Shown here: positions 36,411 to 48,369 of the stretch, piece by piece | Numbering within the stretch: position 1 is the stretch's first letter | Layout of the letters: each line of letters opens with the position of its first letter | Origin: Aldrovandia affinis | Taxonomy: Eukaryota > Chordata > Actinopteri > Notacanthiformes > Halosauridae | Assembly (NCBI GenBank): GCA_029706075.1 | Contig: JAINUG010000199.1 | Coordinates: 806,001 to 870,000 of the forward strand | DNA length: 64,000 nucleotides | Direction: 5' to 3' | Translations under genes and position numbers: made by a program | Notes under the pieces: generated by a model | What the model was told of the DNA's origin: nothing | The model's database searches: none | What the model saw: only the letters and a program-made list of their open reading frames with translations

Positions 36411-36758
36411 TTAAGAATCTGATTTTATCCCATTTAGTAGCCAATTACACCCTCTATTTCTCATGTCAATGTATTATGAGTTCGCTGCCGTAGCCCTGTG
36501 ACCGGCAGTGACAAAGGCAAAGTATCGTCTCCTCCGAGACAGCACTTGCCAAGCTGTTGACCGTACTCCAGAGCCACTACTATACATGGCAAACTTCCTG
36601 TCGGCTTCCCTCCCCCCTCTGTGGGGTGGACAGCCAATTGCCGCACTTCCGGTGGCACTCCCAGCCAGAGCCGACTCTGACGCAGCTGGTGGAATCGAAC
36701 TCCAGTTGCAGTGGCCAGCGTCGAACATTGTAACCACTAGACCACCTGGGAGGCCCCT
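36411..36758 (-). mobile_element. tRNA-derived SINE, full length
   Basis: The minus-strand head GGTCTAGTGGTTACAATG (A box) and GAGTTCGATTCCACC (B box) resemble a Glu-type tRNA. The body and GGGATAAAATCAG tail match the 28376 copy. The imperfect flanking duplication GTAATCGCC/GTAATTGCC plus poly-T (36392-36410, 36759-36780) fits LINE-style insertion. Confidence 0.8.
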
Positions 36759-36779
36759 GTAATTGCCCTTTTTTTTTTT

Positions 36780-37936
36780 ACTTTTCATGCTTCCATTTAT
36801 TATTGCAGGTCTGCTGAGGACTGCACAATCAACACAACTGGCACAGTTAGACCGATCAGCATGCAGGTATCCAATTGACCAGAGGAGCCACTATTGTGCA
36901 TTGAGACAGGTGATACTCTGCCACCTGAAACCCTCCCTAGGTGAAAATAAAGTGAATTACACCCTGCAGGACTCTTGGCTGCAGTCAGCAGGTGACGATT
37001 AGATTTGGGATGTGGAATGTATCACTGCATTGAGGGATAATACATTAGCTAGATACATTTTCAAGGCATTTCAGAGCCACCATACAAAACCCAGGAAACA
37101 AAATCACTATTTTAAGAAGCTAAATGGCAAGTTGTAAATATACGATTAAAAACAAGAAATCTATCATTGCATTCATAATCAATCTGAAACTATCTAAATC
37201 AAACTATTTTTGCACCTTTATCCTAGGAATATAAATATGTATATATATATTGTCTTGTGGTAATAATTTAAATTACCAGATTACAGAAATATATTGTTAA
37301 ATAAATAAATAAATACATTGATGGTTGCTGTGCTTCCACAGGAAAATAAAATACAAATTATGTGCCCTGATCTATTGAGAGTTCTGTGAAAACAATTGCT
37401 TGATCAATTCACTGTTGGAACTGAATAGTTGCTTCAATTGGTAGCTTAGACCTGCTTATATACAGCATAGCATGTATAGGATATCAATTAGTTCTTGATA
37501 AGGTTGAAACCCAATGAAACGTAAACATTGTCAAATAGCCTGTCAGTTGATGATGGTAATGTTCGTAGTTGTTTTGTGGAGCAGTAAAATATCATCATTT
37601 GATGATGCAGTAGTAGGCATCATTTGATGAGGAAGACCTTGTGTGACACTATCTAATATGAATTTTGTGAAATCAATTGCTTGATAAACTCCTTTTGTGG
37701 CAGACTTAATTGCCTTAAAGTGGTATCTTCCTTAGATATAGTTATACATAGATCTAAACAATATAGGTATTAATATGAAGGAGTGTGAATGTCACATATG
37801 TTATTATATAGATTATTTGCAAAACTGTTCAACAAGTTGTTTGATGTCGTGATTATGGGAATAAAGAGTAAAAATTCACCAAAAACAAAAACAAAAGATT
37901 AAAAATAAGGGGTATAAATAAAAGTATTTTATGTAA
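36780..37936. other. AT-rich region without a recognised gene
   Basis: Two near-duplicate phrases, ATCATTTGATGATG and CATCATTTGATGAGG, lie at 37593-37632. Nothing else is recognised. Confidence 0.4.
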
Positions 37937-37941
37937 AATTT

Positions 37942-38953
37942 TGAGATGGATGCGTGAGGGTTGGACCCGAAATGCATGACTCAGAAACAATGACGTGAAA
38001 TAAAGACCCGCAAGGGCTTTATTAGAGGAATGTTCAGGAGACGTAGTCAAACAAAAGCAAAGTCCGATAACCAAAAAAACTAGCCAAACCAAAGTACAGT
38101 ACCGAGGGAGAAGGCAGTCTCGAACTCGGTAAACCATGCGAAAATCTGAAACCAGAGTAGCTGTCAGCGGGGCAGAGGTACAGGAGAACAGCAGGCAGAC
38201 TCGTAGTCAAGGACGGTGCAAGAGTCAAGACCGAAGTCCGCTCCACCGGCCAAAGGCACAGAAAAGACAGCAGGCAAAAACCCCTGGTTCAAACAGGCAG
38301 TGGTAACAAAAAGGCAGGCAGTAGCAATGGTCAATAAACAGGCTTGGATCGTAACAAGAAATCAGACAAGGAAAATGCTCAAGAGTGCAATAGAAAACTA
38401 GACAACAATTTCACAAAGACATGACAAAAACACTGAGCTTATATGCAGGTGTAGACAGGTACAGACACTTAGCTTGAGAACAGCGCGAAACAGAAAACAG
38501 CTGAGGAGAGCGTGACAAGGTAACAAGATAATTAGTTGTTGTTAGTAATTATCCTATCCTGATCTAGCGTTAGTAGATAACTAAATCAGACATGAACTAG
38601 AAACGAAAGGAAACATGAATACACATGGTTAGCAAGTTAGTAATTAGTAAGTCTCCAGCATGTCGGCAAATAGAGTTATTAAATTGCCAATCGTGCTAGC
38701 AGAAATAATGAACCTATCTAATCATTAGTAAATTTGTAAATCAGACAAGGAGGGGTTAGAAACAATAGGGAAGCATGAGCGACAGCGAGAGAGAGAAAGC
38801 ATGAATGCAAGATTTGCGGAAAGAACATGGAAAAGTGTATCCTATAAACATGAACAGAAATGTAACATGAAAACAGAATCAAGACATGACATGAAATGAA
38901 ACGTGACATGAATAAAACATAAAACGTGGCATGAATTACACTGAACCGTGACA
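37942..38953 (-). repeat. Solo LTR, 1,012 bp
   Basis: Ends TG...CA with a perfect 5-bp duplication AATTT (37937-37941, 38954-38958). On the minus strand it begins TGTCACGGTTCAG, has a GCATATAAGC box near 38440, an AATAAAGCCC signal near 38015, and ends CAACCCTCACGCATCCATCTCA. No internal region remains, as left by LTR-LTR recombination. The family is probably Ty3/gypsy, given the 5-bp duplication. Confidence 0.8.
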
Positions 38954-39473
38954 AATTTTCAGCAACTATAGAATGAATTCCCAGTTTATATGAATTTATC
39001 TTTTGTAAACACCTTTAACTATGTTATATACATTTTGCTCTACACACATATTTCATGCAGTAAAAGGGTTCCCTCGTCAAAAAGTGAGGTGTCTGGCATA
39101 ATTTTATTAAATTTATTAATATTTATTTTATTCCTTGGTGTGTTTTATTCAATTTTTTATGCATAGAGGCAATGAGCTTGGCAGCAAATGTCTATTTGTA
39201 ATTTTGTAGCAGTAATGAACTTCGGTGCTAAAACATGTAAATGTTGTTCATTTTGGCTCCACATTGAGCCTCTGCCCTGGGTTCTGCGCATGGGGCCGCA
39301 ACTCGTCATATTCAATATAAATGGTATTATTTATGTGAAAAATTAAATGTTGCAAGTTGTAAGCCAGTGATGAAAATAAATAATGACATATCAACCATTG
39401 CTATGTTAGTGAACTTTGCATTGAGTAAGGTTAACTATCTTTTAAATTGTATTTTTTTATTTATAGTTTCAGA

Positions 39474-39600
39474 TTTTTTACATTTGGGCCAATAATACCC
39501 CTCTATTTAAATAATACGGGTAACGAGCCAATTTGTCCAGGCTGGTAGATCTGTCTCCTCCGATGCTTCTCGATGAACTTGTGCCGGCTCATGCAATACA
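39474..39600 (-). mobile_element. SINE fragment
   Basis: Matches the tail-proximal part of the SINE at 10180 (CAGATTTTTTACATTTGGGCCAAT, CCCTCTATTTA, CTCCTCCGA). The tRNA head is missing. Confidence 0.4.
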
Positions 39601-39829
39601 ATGACACACTTCTATACTTTGATATGGTTTCCTTACCTCAAGGAAATGTGGTTACATTTTTCTCATAGTTCCTCCAATAGCCAGAACTGTGATGGGCTTC
39701 TGGAATTCCCCTTGAGAGTACGCACATGGACGCTGTTGTCCAACAGTTGTATGAAACTTTTCAAGATTTCTGAAATTTCTAAAGTATTTTCATTGATAAT
39801 GTATACGTTTCCTGATGAAAAACCGAGTG

Positions 39830-41436
39830 TCAGATATACTGTATATAAATATTTGGACATTGACAAAGTTATTGTTATTTTAGCTTTCGACCACAGCATA
39901 TTGGAGTTGAAATTAATGGTGGAATTAATGGTGTAGGAATTACAGCACTTTTAATATGTGGTCCCCCCCTTTTTAAGGGACCAAAAGTAATTGGACAATT
40001 GGCTGTTCAGCTGTTCCATGGCCAGGTGTGTGTTATTCCCTCATTATTTCATTTACAAGTAAGCAGATAAAAGGTCTAGAGTTGATTAGAGTTGATTTCA
40101 AGTGTGGCATTTGCATTTGGAATCTGTTGCTGTTAACTCTCAATATGAAGTCCAAAGAGCCGTCACTGCCAGTGAAGCAAGCCATTATTAGGCTGAAAAA
40201 TCAAGAGACCATCAAGAAACCCATCAGAGACCTACCAAAAACATTAGGTGTGGCCAAATCAACTATTTGGTACATTCTTAAAAAGAAAGAACGCACTGGT
40301 GAGCTCAGGAACACCAAAAGGCCCGGAAGACCACGGAAAACAACTGTAGTGGATGACGGAATAATTATTCCCCTGATGAAGAAAAACCCCTTCACAACAG
40401 TTGGCCAGATCAACAACACCCTCCAGGAGGTAGGCGTATCTGTGTCAAAGTCAACAATCAAGAGAAGACTTCACCAGAGTAAATACAGAGGGTTACCACA
40501 AGATGTAAACCATTGGTAAACCTTAAAAACAGGAAGACCAGATTAGAGTTTGCCAAAAAACATCTAAAAACGCCTGTACAGTTCTGGAATTACATCCTAT
40601 GGACAGATCAGACAATGATCAACTTGTACCAGAATGATGGGAGGAGAAGAGTATGGAGAAGGGAAGGAACTGCTCATGATCCGAAGCATACCACCTCATC
40701 TGTGAAACATGGTGGAAGTAGTGTTATGGCATTGGCATGTATGGCTGCCAATGGAACTGGTTCCCTTATATTTATTGATGATGTGACTGCTGACAAAAGC
40801 AGCCGGATGAATTCTGAAGTGTATAGGACTATATTATCTGCTCAGATTCAGCCTAATGTTTCAAAACGTATTGGACGGCACTTCACAGTGCAGATGGACA
40901 ATGATCCGAAGCATACTGCGAAAGCAACCCAATATTTTTTTAAGGCAAAGAAGTGGAATGTTCTGCAATGGCCAAGTCAATCACCTGACCTGAATCCAAT
41001 TGAGCATGCATTTCACTTGCTGAAGGCAAAACTGAAGGCAAAACGCCCCAAGAACAAGCAGGAACTGAAGACAGTAAAGGCCTGGCAGAACATCATCAGG
41101 GAAGAAACCCAGCGTCTGGTGATGTCTATGGGTTCCAGACTTCAGGCAGTCATTGACTTGATTTGCATTCAAGTATTAAAAATCACAATATAATTTATGA
41201 TTATGTTAGTTTGTCCAATTGCTTTTTAGCCCCTAAAATTGGGGGGCTATATATAAAAATGGTTGTAATTCCTACATGGTTCATACAATATTTTTGACAA
41301 AACCCTTAAATTAAAGCTGAAAGTCCACACTTAAAGCACATCTTAATTGTTTAATTTCAAATCCATTGTGCTAGTGTACAGTGCTGGTGTACAAATGGAA
41401 ATTGTGTCACTGTTCAAATACTTATGGACCTGACTG
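39830..41436 (+). mobile_element. Tc1-like transposon 3
   Basis: The right end, on the minus strand, is CAGTCAGGTCCATAAGTATT followed by TGTCACAATTTCC, flanked by TA at 41437-41438. The left end is a decayed form (ATAAATATTTGGACATTGAC, 39844-39863). About 1.6 kb. Confidence 0.8.
40145..41193 (+). pseudogene. Tc1 transposase with a single frameshift
   Basis: The first part from ATG 40145 (MKSKEPSLPVKQ) has two helix-turn-helix regions, SKSTIWYIL-like and VSKSTIKRRL, joined by the GRPRKT hook. The second part (40513-41193) has the first catalytic residue in LWTDQTMINLY, the second in MDNDPKHTA and the third in [11 protein letters not shown], ending VLKITI. One T is missing from GGGTTACC near 40490-40497, which moves the frame. 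Otherwise both halves are open and all three DDE residues remain. The protein would bind its own ends and move the element at TA sites. This copy is one base from an open frame and otherwise well preserved. Confidence 0.9.
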
Positions 41437-41450
41437 TATATATAATATAT

Positions 41451-41490
41451 ACACTCAGTGGCCACTTTATTAGGTACACATTTCTAGTAC
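41451..41490 (+). repeat. Terminal repeat fragment of a Tc1-like family
   Basis: CACTCAGTGGCCACTTTATT is the same terminus as the element at 62499-63548. Only one end is present. Confidence 0.55.
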
Positions 41491-41605
41491 AATGCGACTT
41501 ACAGTAGTGAATGCATACATTTTTCATAATATGTTGTCCCAATGGGAAACAAACCCAAAACCTAAGCGTTGTCAGCGCCATGCTCTACCTACAGTGCCAC
41601 ACAGA
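41491..41605 (-). mobile_element. tRNA-derived SINE fragment
   Basis: Shares GCGACTTACAGTAGTGAATG and the tRNA-like head (AACCTAAGCGTTG...GCTCTACC) with 53411-53575. Confidence 0.6.
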
Positions 41606-41695
41606 ACCGACATAGGCCATCAAGGTGGAAATTTGTATTTTATTGCATCCCAAATAAACAATTCTCAGGGAAGTGATAATAGCCCATACATTCAC

Positions 41696-41728
41696 ATGGG
41701 AGGAGGCAGGACTTCCTGCTCCTCCCAT
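41696..41728. other. Strong DNA hairpin
   Basis: ATGGGAGGAGGCAGGA pairs with TCCTGCTCCTCCCAT with one bulged G and a 2-nt loop. Function unknown. Confidence 0.5.
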
Positions 41729-41875
41729 TTGTTTAATTCCTGAACTATATAAGAAATGCTTGTTTATCACATGTATAAATTAAGTGTAACACTGTATCTG
41801 TTGGTATACACACAATTATGGGTCATATCAATATGTTATGTAATATAATAAGTATGATTAGATTACCTCTGGTGA

Positions 41876-42015
41876 AAAACGTCTGGAAATGAAACCCAAC
41901 AAACTGTTTTAAGTGAGAGATAATAGTTTGAAAAAGCCAAAAACAGGGAATAGGAAATTCACATGAGCACGTCGACCATTATCTTGACTTATGCACTGAG
42001 AAGTCTTCCAACGGT
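41876..42015. repeat. Dispersed repeat of unknown type, copy 2
   Basis: Same strand and block order as 32938-33065, with short indels. Confidence 0.6.
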
Positions 42016-43405
42016 GCTACATTGCAATTCTGGCTGCTGGAGCAGCTATGAGACCACCACAGAAATCTAACCATATTTTGTGGAGGTAAGAAAAGCATAT
42101 CAGATTATAGAAATCTGTGAGAAATCCCCTTTAAAGCATAAGTGGTTTAAAAAATACAAATACTGTCGACACTGAAAGCCAGTCAGACATGATGAATATT
42201 GTCGTTCCAAACATCAAGGGCAATTTGATGGCACTCTTGTAGTGGTTGAAGCAAAGAGTTATTGGTTTGTAAACAGTCTCCCTACATTTTGTATATATTA
42301 TTTTGATAAGCCTTGCAGATTTAATAGGACACCAAACACAGAAAACAAATGATTTATCTCTTAGACTTGACACCTTAACTCTGTATTTAGATACAGTGAA
42401 ATCTGCATACCATATGCTCATATCTCAGATCACACCAGTTTAACAAATCTACACCTTGCTTCACCTTCAATTGACATTATTCACAAATTATGTTATTAAT
42501 TATGGTCCCACTACATTGGATCACACACAGTGGAAGTTAACATGGAGCAGTCCAAGACCCTGTCATCAGCAGTCTTTATAATCATGGATTATCATGATTT
42601 TACAGCAGTTTCTGTTTTGCCATTCAGAAATGTGTTGCCTTTATGCTTGCACCACAAGATTGTGTACAGTCATTGATGCTTTAAGAATGGGCAATTCTAT
42701 TTTGGCCAAGTATTCAACACAGGACAAAGAATGCCACCCCAGGGGCTAACCAGCTGGACCTTCCAGACCATCACTAAAAACATCCTGACAGACTAGAGTA
42801 TAACAACACAAATAATAAAAGATAATATATAATTTTGCACATTATGTTTTTCAAGAAATTTTCCCCGTCTTCTATGTAATTGATTTGTGAATACAAATGT
42901 GCCATTAAAATGTGCGTTCTTTCTATTCTAAGATTCTACATTTGTTTGTGTTAATTCATTCAATTGTGCACCGTGATAGGAGGAAACCCTTGATCCCACC
43001 TCTGAGGTTGGCAATGTACTTATAATATAAACATATCAAGAGCAAGACTGCCTCATAGAAAGAAGAAAAATATGCCACTAACACTACTACTATGTTACTA
43101 CTATGGTTAGATTACAATTTGTAAAATGCAAATACTTTATATAAATAGCCATTTATAGACATCATGGAAGAAAATGGTGCTAACTATTTTTGTTTTGATG
43201 ACCTAACATGCAAATACTGTGTAGTATTGTTAGGTCAACTAGCCAGCATACTGTAGTTTAGCTAACTCCCCCATGGTCTGTGGTCTAGCACCAGAGTGCC
43301 TGAAAGGCCAAAGTGGCCGGGGGGAAAGAAAGTGGAGCTCAATTGTGAAATATTTCCATACAGTTTTCCTGTTCTCACTAAGAAGCAAAATTTTGGGCAT
43401 GCAAT
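42016..43405. other. AT-rich region without a recognised gene
   Basis: No element terminus or protein motif seen. The 96-residue minus-strand frame at 42421-42131 is unassigned. Confidence 0.4.
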
Positions 43406-43407
43406 TA

Positions 43408-44639
43408 CACTGCCTGGCCCAAAAAAAAGTCACCACCTGGATTTAACTAAGCAAATAGGTAAGAGCCTTCCATTGGATAATTACTGCAGTGATTAATATG
43501 TTTTAGCTGGCAACAAGTTATTTAACCCTAACTGATGCAGTTAGTAGCTTCTCATTTCTTAAACAACCATGTCGGAAGACATATCCTGTGGTCGTGGAAA
43601 AGATGTTAATCTGTTTCAGAAGGGTCAAATTATTGTCCTGCATCAAGCAAAGAAAACAACTAAGGAGATTGCTGAAACTACTAAAATTGGGTTAAGAACT
43701 GTCCAACGCATTATTAAAACCTGGAAGGATAGTGGTGAACCATCATCATCGAGGAAGAAATGTGGTAGGAAAAAAATCTTGAATGATTGTGATCGGCGAT
43801 CACTGAAACGTTTGGTGAAATCATATCGTAAAAAATCAACAGTAGAACTCACGGCTATGTTTAATAGTGAAAGTAAGAGCATTTCCACATGCACAATGCG
43901 AAGGGAACTCAAGGGATTGGGACTAAACAGCTGTGTAGCCTTAAGAAAACCACTAGTCAGTGAGGCTAATCGGAAAAAAGGCTTCAATTTGCTAGGGAGC
44001 ATAAAGATTGGACTCTGGAGCAATGGAAGAAGGTCATGTGGTCTGATGAGTCCAGATTTACCCTGTTCCAGAGTGATGGGCGCATCAGGGTAAGAAGAGA
44101 GGCAGATGAAGTGATGCACCCATCATGCCTAGTGCCTACCGTACAAGCCGGTGGAGGCAGTGTTATGATCTAGGGTTGCTGCAGTTGGTCAGGTCTAGGT
44201 TCAGCAACGTTATGTGCCCAAAGAATGAGGTCAGCTGACTACCTGAATATACTGAATGACCAGGTTTTTCCATCAATGGATTTTTCCTTCCCTGATGGCA
44301 CGGGCATATTCCAAGATGACAATGCCACGATTCATCAGGCTCAAATTGTGAAAGAGTGGTTCAGGGAGCATGAGAAATCATTTTCACACATGGATTGGCC
44401 ACCAGAGTCCAGACCTTAACCCCATTGAGAATCTTTGGGATGTGCTGGAGAAGACTTTGCGCAGTGGTCCGACTCTCCCATCATCAATACAAGATCTTGG
44501 CGAAAAATTAATGCAACTCTGGATGGAAATATATGTTGTGACATTGCAGAAGCTTATCGAAACGATGCCACGGTGAATGCGTGCCGTAATCAAAGCTAAA
44601 GGTGGTCCAACGAAATATTAGAGTGTGTGACGGGCAGTG
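43408..44639 (+). mobile_element. Tc1-like transposon 4
   Basis: The left end is CACTGCCTGGCCCAAAAAAA after TA (43406-43407). The right end is GACGGGCAGTG before TA (44640-44641). The right terminal repeat has lost the poly-A part, leaving 1,232 bp. Confidence 0.85.
43569..44621 (+). pseudogene. Tc1 transposase, several frameshifts and stops
   Basis: The ATG at 43569 opens a 174-residue frame with two helix-turn-helix domains (TTKEIAETTKIGLRTVQRII and STCTMRRELKGLG). A frameshift near 43975 moves the WSDESRFTLF first catalytic block into another frame. A tryptophan codon has become TAG near 44171 (VMI-stop-GCCSW). The second catalytic aspartate block [11 protein letters not shown] is at about 44308-44340. 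Another frameshift near 44400 precedes [11 protein letters not shown] with the glutamate. A TGA at 44574 interrupts the final helix before the PTKY end at 44621. At least two frameshifts and two stops make it dead, and clearly older than transposons 2 and 3. Confidence 0.85.
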
Positions 44640-44641
44640 TA

Positions 44642-47600
44642 TATCCAGTACTACTAGTATGGGGACTAATATCCTTAATCATTCAGTGGTACCATCCTCA
44701 TTTTACAAACACTGTTTCCTTTAGATGTTATGGACTGCAACTGCAGAGCGCTAGCCTTATTCCCTCTGGTGTCAAACAACTGCTGCAAATTGAGATTATC
44801 GGAGATAGAGATCCGCCAATCTCTATCTCCCGTTCACTACTTATTCATATACTCCTGTTTTAAAATTGCTGTCACTGGGTAAGAAAACATCTTCTCAACC
44901 TCTCAAAGGACAAATCTTGTATTTTTAGATAACAAGCAAGTCATGTATTGATCTGGAGTACTGAATCACTAAATTGAGCTTTCATTGCTACCTTTTCACT
45001 GTTGCATTATTATGATAACTAGTATTTACTGTATAAGTAGCCATGAGAAGATTTTCTAAAAGAGAAAAAACTGAATATGTGACATGTACATAAACTTGTA
45101 ACTAACTTCTAAAGCATCAAATTAGTCAAATTAATTACTAATTAATAAAACATGGAAACGAATTGGACTACGTTTTATTAACCATCCAATTAATACAACT
45201 TAGTTTTGGTCCAATTAGCTTCCATGTAAACCAGGGCACAATATATCCTTTGAAATCAGTACAGACCACATCAGGGAATGCAACCATTTTTCAGCATTTG
45301 CCGTATGAGCTCATTAACATTCATGAAGAGATAGGAAAACAAAATGCCTTGCTAAATGAGTTGCCAAGATGTGTCCCCCCCAATATATATGGTAATTTCG
45401 GCCTTGACCTGTGCCCCATTATGTTCTAATTATTTAAACTCTGCCCTTCTGCATTTCTGTGCTTAGTCTTTTTGTGAATGTCCATGCAGTACCTTGGTTA
45501 TTGCTAGTCTCTCGAGGTTCCTCTGTTATTTGTGTGTTTTGTGCGTTTTTTGTTATATGACCTTTGGAAGCTGTTTGATTTATTTTGGAAAGAACATAAT
45601 TTTTTTTTTTTTTAATTAAAAAAACTTTAAAAAAACGACCACCTGTTCTCAGTCTCAGTCTCTGCTCATGGTTCCGCTCACCACCAACCCTCACAAGCGC
45701 ATGCTGAAGAAAATGGAGATATGGAATGGTAATTAAAATTGTGGTTACCATTTCTTGAAACAGGGAATATGAATATAACAACCACAAATAAAACCACCAG
45801 GAAACACAATTGTCTCACTCATAGATAGGATACTATTGCAACTAGCAGAAACACATATGCTGGGTTATAGTAAAACACATATCCTTCAATTTATAACATT
45901 GGTATAAATGGTACTCCCCTATTAAACATTAAACATAAATCATTGTCAGTTCTGCATCTGCAATGCCCCATTACATTTTATTTTAAGGAGCAAGTGAAAC
46001 TTTGGTTAATAAAGCAAAATATCCTATTTTTTTTACACATGCATTACACTTCTAGCAAGCTAGTTTCTTTAGCTTATAGCTACCTTAAAATGACTTTAGA
46101 TTCATTTATATACAACGGTCCAAATTTTATGATTTCTGGTGAGATTGCTTAACTAAAACAATGTTTGCATGTCATGATTTTATGTTGTAACATTGTTGAT
46201 CTCTGCAATCTGTCATGGGTTTAACATAATACTTGTACGTTACCATGGATAGATAGCTAACAAATGACTGTGTGCGCCCCTTTAGCATCCTGAGGTTCAC
46301 CAAAAACGAGCAAGCTGGGTAGAGTCCGCACTGCACTTGTTATGTCATGCCTGGGGCATACATCAGATACCCCGCTCAGTAACAGCGGTGAATGCAGCAT
46401 GCTTGATATAAAATGGGCACATGGCCAACACACTGGTTATGCCACTCTTTTCTTCTGTTGACCGTTTGAATGGCGACGGCAAATGTTTGCCCCTCAGTTA
46501 AAGAGAAATGGTCCTTCCTTACCGGTTGAAGATGTTTGCACAAATTGTTTTAACTATTAGGTCTTATTACATATTACTTTTGCTCATATTTTATTGTGTT
46601 TCCATTGTGCACATATGACAAAATGGTAAATAGTCACATTACTTTGCAGTGGGGAGTGAACACTCTGGGTTTTATTGTTTGTAATTACTATATACACCAT
46701 TGCAAACAACAAGGAATAATTTAGACCATCATGAAGACCAGCTTTCTTATTTGTCATCATAATATGTTGAGAATCTTGAATAAAACAGAATATTAACAAA
46801 GCCCCGCTTTATAACAATGTATAATATGTCCGTCAACATCAAAAGGATGATTGAAGAGGCTCTGTGTATAAGGTTTTGTTTCTAGTTTTACACATCACTA
46901 GTTTCACAGAAGCATTCTTGCAGGCATTCATGACCATTTCCCTTTTGTCATATGTCTCAACATGGAAAGCTTATTTTACCATAACAAAGACCAATATGAA
47001 CATGATTGTTGACAGCAGGTTACTTTGAATCCTTCCAGGGTCCCCTTCAGTGTCCAGGAACTGAAATCTAGCATGGCGAGTATGTCGTGGTAGTTTTGTT
47101 GGGGGTGTAAATAAAAGCATTCACAAACATGCATTTGCCTACTTTTTGTCTCCCATGTGTGAGACTCCAGGCAACTCTTTGTACCAAATTTCTAGTTTAC
47201 TGCACTAATTTGTTTTGCTCATGTGGCCTGTACCTTTTGGGTCATCAGTCCTGTGGAACACAGGTGGGTCTAGTTGGATACCTAGGGCCAGTGTGATTTA
47301 GAGCATTGTGGCATGTCTTTTACACAGCACAGCAGGAAACATCACACCTGGCTCAGCCTTTCGAGACCAACTCATGACCTCATTCTTACTGGGTTCCACT
47401 GGACATTTCTCAACAAAAGGTTTTATCTGAAAAAAGGACGACCCAAAACTTGTCCCAGGACACAGCAGCAAACATGGTAACGAAAGTAATAAACATAGTC
47501 TTACAGAGGAGACAACAAAGATTTATCAATTTTGTAAACTATCAAAATAACAGCAGTTTTGGTCCAATTCAGTCAAGAATGGAATAGATTTTCAATAAAT

Positions 47601-48339
47601 GATCAATGGCTGTGTGGAATCTGATTTAATTCCTGTTATGCAGGAGGCCTTCAGGGTCATTCCTAAGAACTGTGTAACAAGAATGGAGGGAAGAAGAAAA
47701 AACTTCCCATCTGTACCATATTTCCTATGCATCAAGTTGGTGGACATTGGAATGAATTGAACTATAATATAATATAGTCGGAAACACATTGAGGAACTAG
47801 ACTTGTGTATTTTGGAGTGATGGAGCTGAGCATTCCAAGTAGATCATGATATATGGAGGCTATTGTAACAATATGTGAGAAGAGACTAATGAGAAGTGAT
47901 TTTGGGTGAGCTGAAGATATAATTAGTGTATATTACCCTCTCTTGTTCAATGAGCCTTGGTTCTCTGGGGAGAAAGGCATTTCCAGTAGGTAATGGAGAG
48001 CGGTACTGGGTGGATGATCAAATAGTCTACACTGGACTAGACTTTACTTTCAAAAGGCATAAAGAAATCGGATCCCATGTTTCTTTCCATGAGTGCTTAA
48101 TGAGTTTAAAAAAGCAAATTAATAATATCAATTCCGTTTCTGTTTGAACCACACTTCTCCCACTTTCCATTTCAGTCTGCCTTTGAAACCAGGAATACGG
48201 AGCATCATCACAAAAAATTCACACATTTCACACACAGTTGAGTATAAGCTGACACTGAAGCTGAAGGCTGAAATATACTGCGTTGGTCATTTCAACATTA
48301 AACCTAGATATCGTTATCACCACAGCTGTCAGAGAGGCA
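44642..48339. other. AT-rich region without a recognised gene
   Basis: A segment at about 45450-45700 ends CACCAACCCTCACA and looks like the 3' half of an LTR, but no start, duplication or partner was found. Other frames are short and unassigned. Confidence 0.4.
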
Positions 48340-48369
48340 ATGGACAGTATTCTTATCACGCAGTTAAAT

